NCBI GenBank assembly: GCA_031431125.1
Contig: JANPCX010000046.1
Coordinates: forward strand, 84,710-148,709
Origin: JANPCX01 sp031431125
GTDB lineage: Bacteria > Pseudomonadota > Gammaproteobacteria > Burkholderiales > Burkholderiaceae_C
DNA: 64,000 bases
Direction of reading: 5' to 3'
A program made the position numbers and the translations under genes. Below, piece by piece: positions 25,432 through 32,412 of the stretch (positions are counted from its first letter, which is position 1; each line of letters starts with the position of its first letter). Under the pieces are notes generated by a model that saw nothing but the letters and a program-made list of their open reading frames with translations, was not told the origin of the DNA and did not search any database.

Positions 25432-26586
25432 TCACTTAAACAAATCCTTCACCCTGTCCGACCAGGTTTTGCTCGTGGGCGAGTGTTTGCCGTCCCCTTT
25501 GCGGAAAGACTCGTCGAGTTCTTTCATTAACTTGCGCTGGTGCTCGGTGAGTTTGATCGGCGTTTCAACCTGAATGTGGCAGTACAAATCGCCAGGGTAA
25601 CTAGAGCGCACGCCCTTGATGCCTTTGCCTTTGAGGCGGAACTGCTTGCCGTGCTGGGTGCCCTCGGGCAACTCGATTTCTGCCTTGCCGCCCAGAGTGG
25701 GCACTTCAATGCCGCCGCCCAAGGCCGCCGTGGTCATTGCGATCGGCACCGAGCAGTGCAGGTCGTCGCCGTCGCGCTCGAAAATCTCGTGCTGCTTGAC
25801 GCGAATTTCAATGTAGAGGTCACCGGGCGGGCCGCCATTGGTGCCGGGCTCGCCGTTGCCCGCCGAGCGGATGCGCATGCCTTCACCAATGCCCGCTGGA
25901 ATTTTGACTTCCAGGGTTTTGGTTTTTTTGATCTTGCCTTGGCCGTTGCAGGTGGTGCAGGGGTCGGGAATGATTTTTCCGGTGCCGTGGCAATGGGGGC
26001 AAGTTTGCTGGATGCTGAAAAAGCCTTGGCGTATGTGCACCGTGCCCGAGCCATTGCAGGTGGAGCAGACTTTGGGCGTGGTGCCGGGTTTGGCACCCGT
26101 GCCGTGGCAGGTGTCACAGGTTTCCCAGCTGGGAATGCGAATTTGTGTTTCTTTGCCGCCTGCCGCTTCTTCGAGCGTGATTTCCATGGCGTAAGACAGG
26201 TCGCTGCCGCGGTAAACCTGTTGGCCACCATTGGCCCCCCGCCGCTGGCCTTGGCCACCAAAGATGTCGCCAAAAATATCGCCAAAGGCTTCGGCGAAAC
26301 CGCCCACGCCTTCGCCCGGGCCGCCAGGGCGGAATCCGCCGCCGCCCATGTTGGGGTCGACACCGGCATGGCCGTATTGGTCGTAGGCGGCGCGTTTTTG
26401 CGCGTCCGACAGCATCTCGTAGGCCTCTTTGCCCTCTTTGAATTTTTCTTCAGACTTCTTGGCATCCTCGCCCTGATGCCGATCCGGGTGGTGCTTCATG
26501 GCCAGCTTGCGGTAGGCCTTTTTAATGTCTTCCTCGGAGGCGTTTTTTGCAACGCCCAGAATTTCGTAATAGTCGCGCTTGGCCAT
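25432..26586 (-). CDS. dnaJ: Chaperone protein DnaJ
   Basis: A 384-aa class A J-domain protein. The J-domain (residues 1-70) carries the HPD tripeptide in KHHPDRHQG. The Gly/Phe-rich linker (FRPGGPGEGVGGFAEAFGD) follows, then four CxxCxGxG zinc-finger repeats (CDTCHGTG, CSTCNGSG, CPHCHGTG, CTTCNGQG; about 145-215) and the C-terminal substrate-binding domains. It stimulates the DnaK ATPase and delivers unfolded substrates. It is the last gene of grpE-dnaK-dnaJ; the 91-bp gap from dnaK contains two strong hairpins. Confidence 0.97.
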   Translation of the reverse strand: MAKRDYYEILGVAKNASEEDIKKAYRKLAMKHHPDRHQGEDAKKSEEKFKEGKEAYEMLSDAQKRAAYDQYGHAGVDPNMGGGGFRPGGPGEGVGGFAEAFGDIFGDIFGGQGQRRGANGGQQVYRGSDLSYAMEITLEEAAGGKETQIRIPSWETCDTCHGTGAKPGTTPKVCSTCNGSGTVHIRQGFFSIQQTCPHCHGTGKIIPDPCTTCNGQGKIKKTKTLEVKIPAGIGEGMRIRSAGNGEPGTNGGPPGDLYIEIRVKQHEIFERDGDDLHCSVPIAMTTAALGGGIEVPTLGGKAEIELPEGTQHGKQFRLKGKGIKGVRSSYPGDLYCHIQVETPIKLTEHQRKLMKELDESFRKGDGKHSPTSKTWSDRVKDLFK

Positions 26587-26616
26587 GAACTCACCTACAA
26601 CATTGGAAACGAAGAC

Positions 26617-26669
26617 GCCGCGGTGAAGGTTGAACCTTCATCGCGGCGCAGACGGCCAGGGTCTGGCCG
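26617..26669 (-). promoter_or_regulatory. Tandem hairpins in the dnaK-dnaJ gap
   Basis: Hairpin one (26617-26647) is a nearly perfect 14-bp stem, GCCGCGGTGAAGGT with its complement and one G-T pair. Hairpin two (26653-26669) is CGGCCAG/CTGGCCG with a 3-nt loop. No T run follows on the minus strand. They sit between two co-transcribed chaperone genes and could attenuate transcription or set the DnaK:DnaJ ratio by RNA processing. Confidence 0.5.
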
Positions 26670-26677
26670 CATCGAAT

Positions 26678-28624
26678 TTATTTTTTCTCTTTCACTTCGG
26701 TGAATTCGGCATCCACCACATCGTCGGCGGCGGGCTTGCTGGCAGTGGCCGCGTCTGGCGAAGCAGCACCTGTGGCCGCACCGGCAGCGGCTTGTGCTGC
26801 TTGCGCATCGGCATAAACCTTTTCGCCGAGCTTCTGACTGGCCGTCATCAGGGCCTCGGTCTTGGCTTCAATGTCGGCCTTGTCTTCGCCTTTGAGCGCT
26901 TCTTCGACGTCTTTGAGTGCGGCTTCGATTTTCTCTTTCTCAGCGGCGTCAATCTTGTCGCCGTGTTCGGCCAAACTCTTCTTCACGCTGTGTGCCATGG
27001 CATCGGCGGCGTTGCGGGCGTGCACGAGCTCTAATTTTTTCTTGTCTTCAGCGGCATTGAGCTCGGCGTCTTTCACCATTTGCGCTATCTCGGCTTCGTT
27101 CAAACCGGAGTTGGCTTTGATGGTGATTTTGTTTTCTTTGCCGGTGCCTTTGTCTTTGGCGCCGACATGCAAGATGCCGTTGGCGTCGATGTCAAAACTC
27201 ACCTCAATTTGCGGTGTGCCGCGCGGTGACGGTGGAATGCCTTCCAGATTGAACTCGCCCAAGCTCTTGTTGCCTGTGGCCAGCTCGCGCTCGCCTTGGT
27301 AGACCTTGATGGTCACCGCAGGCTGGTTGTCGTCGGCCGTTGAAAACGTTTGGCTGAATTTGGTGGGAATGGTGGTGTTCTTCTTGATCATCTTGGTCAT
27401 CACACCACCCAGGGTTTCAATGCCCAGGGACAGCGGAGTGACGTCGAGCAAGAGCACATCGGTGCGGTCGCCGGCCAGCACTTGGCCTTGAATCGCAGCA
27501 CCCACCGCGACGGCTTCGTCAGGATTCACGTCTTTGCGTGGCTCTTTGCCGAAGAACTCTTTGACTTTCTCTTGCACCTTGGGCATGCGCGACATGCCGC
27601 CGACCAAGATGATGTCGTCGATGGCACTGACTGCAATGCCCGCGTCCTTGATGGCGGTGCGGCAAGGCGCCATCGTGCGCTCGATCAAGTCCTCGACCAG
27701 CGCTTCCAATTTGGCGCGGGTGAGTTTGATGTTCAAGTGTTTCGGGCCCGAAGCATCGGCCGTCACGTAGGGCAGGTTGATGTCGGTTTGTGCGCTGTTG
27801 GACAGCTCAATCTTGGCTTTCTCAGCGGCTTCTTTCAGGCGCTGCAAAGCGAGCACGTCTTTGCCCAGGTCCACGCCTTGTTCTTTTTTGAACTCGGCAA
27901 TGATGAATTCAATGATGCGTTGGTCGAAGTCTTCGCCGCCCAAGAAGGTGTCGCCGTTGGTGGACAGCACTTCGAACTGTTTTTCGCCGTCGACATCGGC
28001 AATTTCAATGATGGACACGTCAAAGGTGCCACCACCCAAGTCGTAGACGGCAATCTTGCGGTCGCCTTTGTCGGTTTTGTCCAAACCGAAGGCCAGCGCC
28101 GCAGCGGTGGGCTCGTTGATGATGCGCTTCACATCCAAGCCCGCAATGCGGCCGGCGTCTTTGGTGGCTTGGCGCTGGGCGTCGTTGAAGTAGGCAGGTA
28201 CGGTGATGACGGCTTCGGTGACCGCCTCGCCCAGGTAGTCCTCGGCGGTCTTTTTCATCTTGCGCAGCACTTCGGCGCTGACTTGCGGAGGAGCTAATTT
28301 TTTGCCGCGAACTTCGACCCAGGCGTCGCCGTTGTCGGCGGCGACGATGCCGTAGGGCATGAGGTCGATGTCTTTTTGAACTTCTTTTTCAGTGAACTTG
28401 CGGCCGATCAAGCGCTTGACGGCATACAGCGTATTGCGCGGGTTGGTCACGGCTTGGCGTTTGGCGGAGGCGCCGACCAAAATTTCACCGTCTTCTTGGT
28501 AAGCAACGATGGACGGCGTGGTGCGTGCACCTTCGCTGTTTTCAATCACACGCGTCGTGTTGCCTTCCATGATGGACACGCACGAGTTGGTGGTACCGAG
28601 GTCGATGCCGATGATCTTTGCCAT
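26678..28624 (-). CDS. dnaK: Molecular chaperone DnaK (Hsp70)
   Basis: A 648-aa Hsp70. The nucleotide-binding domain starts IGIDLGTTNSCVSIMEG and contains the phosphate-2 motif (AVYDLGGGTFDVSI) and the adenosine motif (ILVGGMSRMPKVQ). The substrate-binding domain follows (LLLDVTPLSLGIETLGG), then a helical lid and the typical C-terminal tail ending DAEFTEVKEKK with an Ala-rich linker. ATP-driven folding chaperone working with GrpE and DnaJ. A sigma-32-like promoter lies in the grpE-dnaK gap. The ribosome binding site AGGAG precedes the start. Confidence 0.98.
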   Translation of the reverse strand: MAKIIGIDLGTTNSCVSIMEGNTTRVIENSEGARTTPSIVAYQEDGEILVGASAKRQAVTNPRNTLYAVKRLIGRKFTEKEVQKDIDLMPYGIVAADNGDAWVEVRGKKLAPPQVSAEVLRKMKKTAEDYLGEAVTEAVITVPAYFNDAQRQATKDAGRIAGLDVKRIINEPTAAALAFGLDKTDKGDRKIAVYDLGGGTFDVSIIEIADVDGEKQFEVLSTNGDTFLGGEDFDQRIIEFIIAEFKKEQGVDLGKDVLALQRLKEAAEKAKIELSNSAQTDINLPYVTADASGPKHLNIKLTRAKLEALVEDLIERTMAPCRTAIKDAGIAVSAIDDIILVGGMSRMPKVQEKVKEFFGKEPRKDVNPDEAVAVGAAIQGQVLAGDRTDVLLLDVTPLSLGIETLGGVMTKMIKKNTTIPTKFSQTFSTADDNQPAVTIKVYQGERELATGNKSLGEFNLEGIPPSPRGTPQIEVSFDIDANGILHVGAKDKGTGKENKITIKANSGLNEAEIAQMVKDAELNAAEDKKKLELVHARNAADAMAHSVKKSLAEHGDKIDAAEKEKIEAALKDVEEALKGEDKADIEAKTEALMTASQKLGEKVYADAQAAQAAAGAATGAASPDAATASKPAADDVVDAEFTEVKEKK

Positions 28625-28662
28625 GTTGATTTCTCCTGAAAACTAAAAAAGCGGATGCACTG

Positions 28663-28691
28663 AAGTTGTGGATAACTCAGCGGACTTCAAG
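28663..28691 (-). promoter_or_regulatory. Sigma-32-like heat-shock promoter of dnaK
   Basis: On the minus strand, -35 CTTGAA (28691-28686) and -10-like CCACAACTT (28671-28663) are separated by 14 bp, close to the heat-shock consensus CTTGAA-N11-16-CCCCATnT. It would give dnaK its own transcript start about 30 bp before the ribosome binding site. Confidence 0.55.
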
Positions 28692-28721
28692 GGGTGTGGT
28701 GTGCCAAAAACGCGCTGAAAC

Positions 28722-29255
28722 TCAGGCAGGGGCACAAACCGTGACCAAAGCGGGCCGCAGCACACGCTCGTTGATCGAATAACCTTTTTGCAGCACCGTG
28801 ACCACGGTGTTGGGTTCTTGGGTGACGCCCGCAGGAAGCGGCACCACACTGATGGCTTGGTGCTGGTGCGGATCGAACTTGGCACCGGCAGCGGGGTTGA
28901 GCTCCAGCACTTTGTTGCGTTCCAGGGCGCTGGCCAATTGACGCAGCGTGGCATGCACGCCTTCCAGCAATTGCTCGGGCGTGGCAGCGGGAATGGCGAT
29001 GGCTGCTTCCAGGCTGTCTTTCACCGGCAGCAGGCTCTCTGCAAACCCTTCCACCGCAAACTTGCGGGCCTTGCTGACTTCTTCTTCAGCGCGGCGGCGG
29101 GTGTTTTCAGCCTCGGCCTTGGCGCGCAGGAAGGCGTCGGCCACCTCCGTGTGTTTGGCCTGCAGGGTGGCCAATTCACTGGCGAGGTCTACCGTTGGTG
29201 TGTCGGCATTGGGCTCAAGTGGTTGATTTTCTTGGGAATTTTGATTGGGTGTCAT
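28722..29255 (-). CDS. grpE: Nucleotide exchange factor GrpE
   Basis: A 177-aa protein. A variable acidic N-terminus (NQNSQENQPLEPNAD) and a long coiled-coil (about 25-80: LASELATLQAKHTEVADAFLRAKAEAENTRRR in two parts) are followed by the beta-wing domain with GVTQEPNTVVTVLQKGYSIN and VLRPALVTVC. GrpE releases ADP from DnaK. I start at 29255 (MTPNQNSQ), not at the upstream 29330, because the heat-shock promoter lies between. First gene of the grpE-dnaK-dnaJ group. Confidence 0.95.
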   Translation of the reverse strand: MTPNQNSQENQPLEPNADTPTVDLASELATLQAKHTEVADAFLRAKAEAENTRRRAEEEVSKARKFAVEGFAESLLPVKDSLEAAIAIPAATPEQLLEGVHATLRQLASALERNKVLELNPAAGAKFDPHQHQAISVVPLPAGVTQEPNTVVTVLQKGYSINERVLRPALVTVCAPA

Positions 29256-29290
29256 GGTGTGCGAAAGGGCAGTGGCTGACTTAAGGTCGC

Positions 29291-29318
29291 ATATAAGGTC
29301 AAAAGCCGTGCCTTCAAG
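29291..29318 (-). promoter_or_regulatory. Sigma-32-like heat-shock promoter of grpE
   Basis: On the minus strand, CTTGAA (29318-29313) and CCTTATAT (29298-29291) are separated by 14 bp, the same spacing as the dnaK promoter. It lies about 36-63 bp upstream of the grpE start. Confidence 0.6.
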
Positions 29319-29343
29319 AGGGCGATTCAATAAGCTAAGAATT

Positions 29344-29444
29344 CGTCATTCCCGCGCAGGCGGGAATCCAGGCAGTGCTTGAAGTTGCATCGACTGCGTC
29401 GTTGACCAGTCACCGACTGGATTCCCGCCTGCGCGGGAATGACG
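29344..29444. repeat. Inverted pair of dRS3-like repeats between hslR and grpE
   Basis: A perfect 28-bp inverted repeat: left arm 29344-29371 (begins CGTCATTCCCGCGCAGGCGG) and right arm 29417-29444, with a 45-bp spacer. Each arm is itself a palindrome of the ATTCCC-N8-GGGAAT type, the core of dRS3-like dispersed repeats known from Neisseria and seen in many betaproteobacteria. It begins 8 bp after the hslR stop codon. It may act as a structured 3' end of the tctDE-hslR transcript and separate it from the heat-shock operon. Confidence 0.8.
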
Positions 29445-29452
29445 GAGAAGAG

Positions 29453-29890
29453 CTACTCGCCCGGATCAATACTGGCCGACCACCGGTTCCAGTCGCTGAG
29501 CACGCGGCGGTCACGCTTGGTGGGCCGGCCCTGTTCCAGGCTTTGTGCGGGTTCAGGTGCCAGGCGGCGCTGCTGGGCGACTCGTTCGCGCTGTTGAACG
29601 CTCTCGGGTGTTTCTTCGAAAAGGCCAGCAGCAATGCTCGCCGACCCGCGTTGCGGGCTCAAACCCAACACCACCACCGTGCGGGGCACCTGGTTTTGCC
29701 GCATTTCAATGCGATCACCCAGCTTCACCTCGCGTGAGGCTTTGGCGACTTGGCCGTTCACCCAGACCCGGTTCTTGCCAATCTCATCGCTGGCCAGGCT
29801 GCGGGTTTTGAAGAAACGCGCCGCCCACAGCCATTTGTCCAGGCGCACGCCCGGTGCCGGAGGGATTGGGTGGTTTTTCGATTCAGCCAT
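29453..29890 (-). CDS. hslR: RNA-binding S4-domain heat-shock protein Hsp15-like
   Basis: A 145-aa S4-domain protein. The S4 motif is at residues about 16-60 (VRLDKWLWAARFFKTRSLAS, KNRVWVNGQVAKASREVKLG). A basic C-terminal tail (PTKRDRRVLSDWNRW) is as in Hsp15, which recycles 50S subunits carrying nascent chains. The start overlaps the tctE stop by one base (TGATG at 29888-29892), so it is coupled to the two-component system. It is followed by the dRS3-like repeat pair and the heat-shock operon. Confidence 0.9.
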   Translation of the reverse strand: MAESKNHPIPPAPGVRLDKWLWAARFFKTRSLASDEIGKNRVWVNGQVAKASREVKLGDRIEMRQNQVPRTVVVLGLSPQRGSASIAAGLFEETPESVQQRERVAQQRRLAPEPAQSLEQGRPTKRDRRVLSDWNRWSASIDPGE

Positions 29891-31521
29891 CAGGCTGCAT
29901 TGTCGGCCCTGGCCAAAACGAGCGCAGCCACCGGCAGAAGCACCCGTACCTGCAGGCCTGAGATCGGCGCAACCGTGCCTGCTTCGACCTGGCTTTCGCT
30001 TTGAAGATTGTCCAAATCAATGCGTCCCTGAAGGCTTTGCACAATTTCCCCGCAGATGGCCAAGCCCAGTCCCGAACCATGGCGTGGGCCGCCGGATGCG
30101 AAAGGCTGGAACAAACGCAGGCGCTGGTCCGTGCTGATGCCGGGGCCGCTGTCGGTGACCATCAGAACCGCTTGGTCGTCTTCAGTCATCACCTTCACAC
30201 TCAAGCGCGCGTTGTTTTCCGTTGTGCGCAAGCCGTGGATGATGGCGTTGTGCAGCAAATTGCGCGTCAATTCGCGCAGTGCCCATTCATGCGCTCTCAC
30301 AGGGGTCGGCTGGGTTTCAATGTCGAAATCGAATGGCTGCTGCGCAATCAGCGGTGCCAAGTCCAGCGCAACCGCGCGGGTGATGTCGGCCCAGTCCAGC
30401 ACCGGCGCATCGTTTTGCTGCCGCAGTTGTTCCACTTTGGCCAGGGCCAACATTTGGTTGGCCAATTGGGTGGCACGGTCCACGGTGATTTTGATTTCGT
30501 TCAGCGCCTGCATCGGCTCCACATCCCCACGCAATGCCGACTGCACCTGGGTTTTGAGCACCGCCAGCGGCGTTCGCAGCTGGTGTGAGGCATCCCGTAC
30601 AAAACGTTTTTGGTGGCTGAGCAAATGCCGCAAACGCTGCATGATTTGATTGGTGGCTTGTAAGAGCGGCCACAGCTCACGCGGGCTGCCTTGGGTTTGA
30701 ATGGGCGACAGGTCCGAGGCCGCACGCGCTCCCATTTCTTGGCTGAGTTGGCGAATGGGTTGGGTGGCAGATTGCACGGCCCACCAGACGACGAGGGCGA
30801 TCACGGCAATCAACGCGGCCTGTCGCCACACCGTGTCGAACAAAATTTGCCGCGCCAAGGTACGGCGCAGCTCTAGCGTTTCTGCGACCTGGATGGTGGC
30901 CATGCCCACGCCTTGCGTGCCAGAGACGGGTTGCAGCAGCACGGCCATGCGAACGGCTTCGTTATTGTACTGGGCGTCGTAAAAATCGACCAACGCGGCA
31001 TAGGGGCCGGGTTCTTTGATGTCCTGCCTCGGTGCGGGCAGATCGGCAAAACCCGACACCGACTCGCCCCTGAACCCCGACACTTTGTAGAAGATTCGAC
31101 TGCGGTTGTCGGCTTCAAACGCCTCCAGCGCCGAGTACTGCACCGTGGCTTTGAGTTGCAGGCTGCCGCTGTTCCCCGACACTTCCAACTGTTCGCCGAT
31201 GGATTTGGCGGACGCCAACAAGGTACGGTCGTAGGCAGTGTCTGCTGCATGCAGCGCTTGTTCGTAGAGACTGAAGGCATTCAGTACCACCAACACCGCC
31301 ACAGGCAGCAATATGCCCAGCAACAATTGAGCGCGCAGCGAGCGAGGGGCCTTCAACCTAGATCCGGCAGTTGGACACGCCCGAGTGGGCTGTGATTCGG
31401 GGTGAAGACAAGGCGTGACGACGCTGCGGGCTCGTGCCCGCAAGGAGGAGCAACGCCGCCAGCACTCCGAAGCACGGCTCAATCGGGTGTGTAGCGCTTT
31501 CACCCAGGAGGTGGTGGTCAT
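29890..31521 (-). CDS. tctE: TctE-like sensor histidine kinase with element-derived N-terminus
   Basis: Sensor kinase with two transmembrane helices flanking a periplasmic domain (about 150 residues), then a HAMP-like region. The H-box is RDASHQLRTPLAVLKTQV, the N-box LLHNAIIHG and the G boxes DSGPGI and GSGLGLAI. It pairs with TctD and probably controls tctCBA. The start is problematic. Family-like sequence begins at LKAPRSLRAQLLL (about 31356), but element 3 is inserted exactly before it. The first ATG in frame is 31521 inside the element, adding about 55 foreign residues; a TTG at 31356 directly after CTAGG is the alternative. The coordinates given use the ATG. Confidence 0.8.
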   Translation of the reverse strand: MTTTSWVKALHTRLSRASECWRRCSSLRARARSVVTPCLHPESQPTRACPTAGSRLKAPRSLRAQLLLGILLPVAVLVVLNAFSLYEQALHAADTAYDRTLLASAKSIGEQLEVSGNSGSLQLKATVQYSALEAFEADNRSRIFYKVSGFRGESVSGFADLPAPRQDIKEPGPYAALVDFYDAQYNNEAVRMAVLLQPVSGTQGVGMATIQVAETLELRRTLARQILFDTVWRQAALIAVIALVVWWAVQSATQPIRQLSQEMGARAASDLSPIQTQGSPRELWPLLQATNQIMQRLRHLLSHQKRFVRDASHQLRTPLAVLKTQVQSALRGDVEPMQALNEIKITVDRATQLANQMLALAKVEQLRQQNDAPVLDWADITRAVALDLAPLIAQQPFDFDIETQPTPVRAHEWALRELTRNLLHNAIIHGLRTTENNARLSVKVMTEDDQAVLMVTDSGPGISTDQRLRLFQPFASGGPRHGSGLGLAICGEIVQSLQGRIDLDNLQSESQVEAGTVAPISGLQVRVLLPVAALVLARADNAA

Positions 31522-31590
31522 CGTTTACAGAAATCTCAATGTTCACAGGAGGTTGCAAGCGGAAGAAAGCGGTCAACTGCCGGATCTAGG
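31357..31590. mobile_element. Element 3: inverted-repeat-bounded insertion between tctD and tctE (234 bp)
   Basis: Perfect inverted repeats at 31357-31373 (CCTAGATCCGGCAGTTG) and 31574-31590, extendable by AA/TT outside. It shares with element 1, in the same order and orientation, the blocks CGCCCGAGTGGG, GTGACGACGCTGCGGGCT, GTGCCCGC, GGAGCAACGC and GCTCAATCGGGTGTGTAGCG. It lacks the roughly 75-bp double-hairpin cassette that element 1 carries between GCCCGCnAGG and GGAGCAACGC. Its outer edge touches the tctD stop codon, and it displaces the start of tctE. The minus-strand reading frame is open into tctE. Confidence 0.75.
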
Positions 31591-31591
31591 T

Positions 31592-32281
31592 TCATGGGTT
31601 TTGCGCTTTCAGCAAATATCCCAAGCCCCGCAGTGTGACGATTTGTGCTTGGCTCGCTTGCAATTTTTTCCTCAAGCGATAGACCACCACCTCAATGGCG
31701 TCGAACTGCACGTCGACTTCGCCCGCAAACACGCTTTCATACAAACGTTCCTTGGCGATGGCGGTGCCGGGTTTGGCCAGCAATGCCCGCAGCAGCGCGT
31801 TCTCACGTGGGGCAAGCTCCAGAACGGCCCCGTTCAAATAGACCGCTTGGCTCTCACGGTCGACACGCAGTCCGCAAAACGTTGCGTCCAGCGGTTGCAG
31901 GCCCATCGCCCCACGCGGCCCTTCGTGGCGACGGGCCAAAGCCCGCACACGCGCTTCAAGTTCGTCCAGGTCAAAGGGCTTGGGCAGGTAGTCATCGGCC
32001 CCGGTGTTCAGGCCCAAAATTTTGTCGCCCACCGTGCCGCGTGCGGTGAGGATCAACACCGGCGTGGTCAGGCCCTGCTTTCGCGCTTGACTCAGAACCA
32101 GCAAACCATCCAGTCCGGGCAGGGTGAGGTCGAGCACCACCACATCGGGCAACAGTTTCTGCCATGTCGCCACGGCTTGGTCGCCATCACCACAACAAGC
32201 CGTTCGAATCCCTCGGCGTTCAAAGCTGCGCTGCAAGGTGGCTTGCATCGTGGCGTCGTCTTCGATCAAAAGCAAATGCAT
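31592..32281 (-). CDS. tctD: TctD-like OmpR-family response regulator
   Basis: A 229-aa regulator. The receiver domain (residues 1-115) has the acidic pair in LLIEDDATMQ, the phospho-acceptor Asp in VVLDLTLPG and the Lys in YLPKPF. The C-terminal winged helix of the OmpR type (about 125-225) contains VDVQFDAIEVVVYRLRKKL. It is divergent from tctC, and TctD/TctE systems activate tricarboxylate uptake genes in response to citrate-like substrates. The stop TGA ends at the inverted-repeat edge of element 3; the ATG overlapping that stop (ATGA) is out of frame with the present tctE. Confidence 0.93.
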   Translation of the reverse strand: MHLLLIEDDATMQATLQRSFERRGIRTACCGDGDQAVATWQKLLPDVVVLDLTLPGLDGLLVLSQARKQGLTTPVLILTARGTVGDKILGLNTGADDYLPKPFDLDELEARVRALARRHEGPRGAMGLQPLDATFCGLRVDRESQAVYLNGAVLELAPRENALLRALLAKPGTAIAKERLYESVFAGEVDVQFDAIEVVVYRLRKKLQASQAQIVTLRGLGYLLKAQNP

Positions 32282-32316
32282 GCCCGGGACTTTGCGGCCC
32301 ATCAGCCTGGAACAGA

Positions 32317-32343
32317 CCTAGCGTTTGTCCCTAGTCGTATTTG
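32317..32343 (+). promoter_or_regulatory. Possible TctD direct repeats in the tctD-tctC intergenic region
   Basis: Two similar half-sites, CCTAGCGTTTG (32317-32327) and CCTAGTCGTATTTG (32330-32343), are spaced about one helical turn apart between the divergent tctD and tctC genes. Tandem direct repeats suit an OmpR-family dimer. Weak evidence. Confidence 0.25.
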
Positions 32344-32412
32344 CTCACCAGGACAGCCAAGTGACAGCTCTTGGTTGCATCATGCGGACATCGAAAACAC
32401 CAGGAGACTGAG

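Noticed and set aside
25540..26703. 387-codon frame antisense to dnaJ
   Set aside because: Mirror of the dnaJ coding pattern; dnaJ motifs on the other strand are unambiguous.
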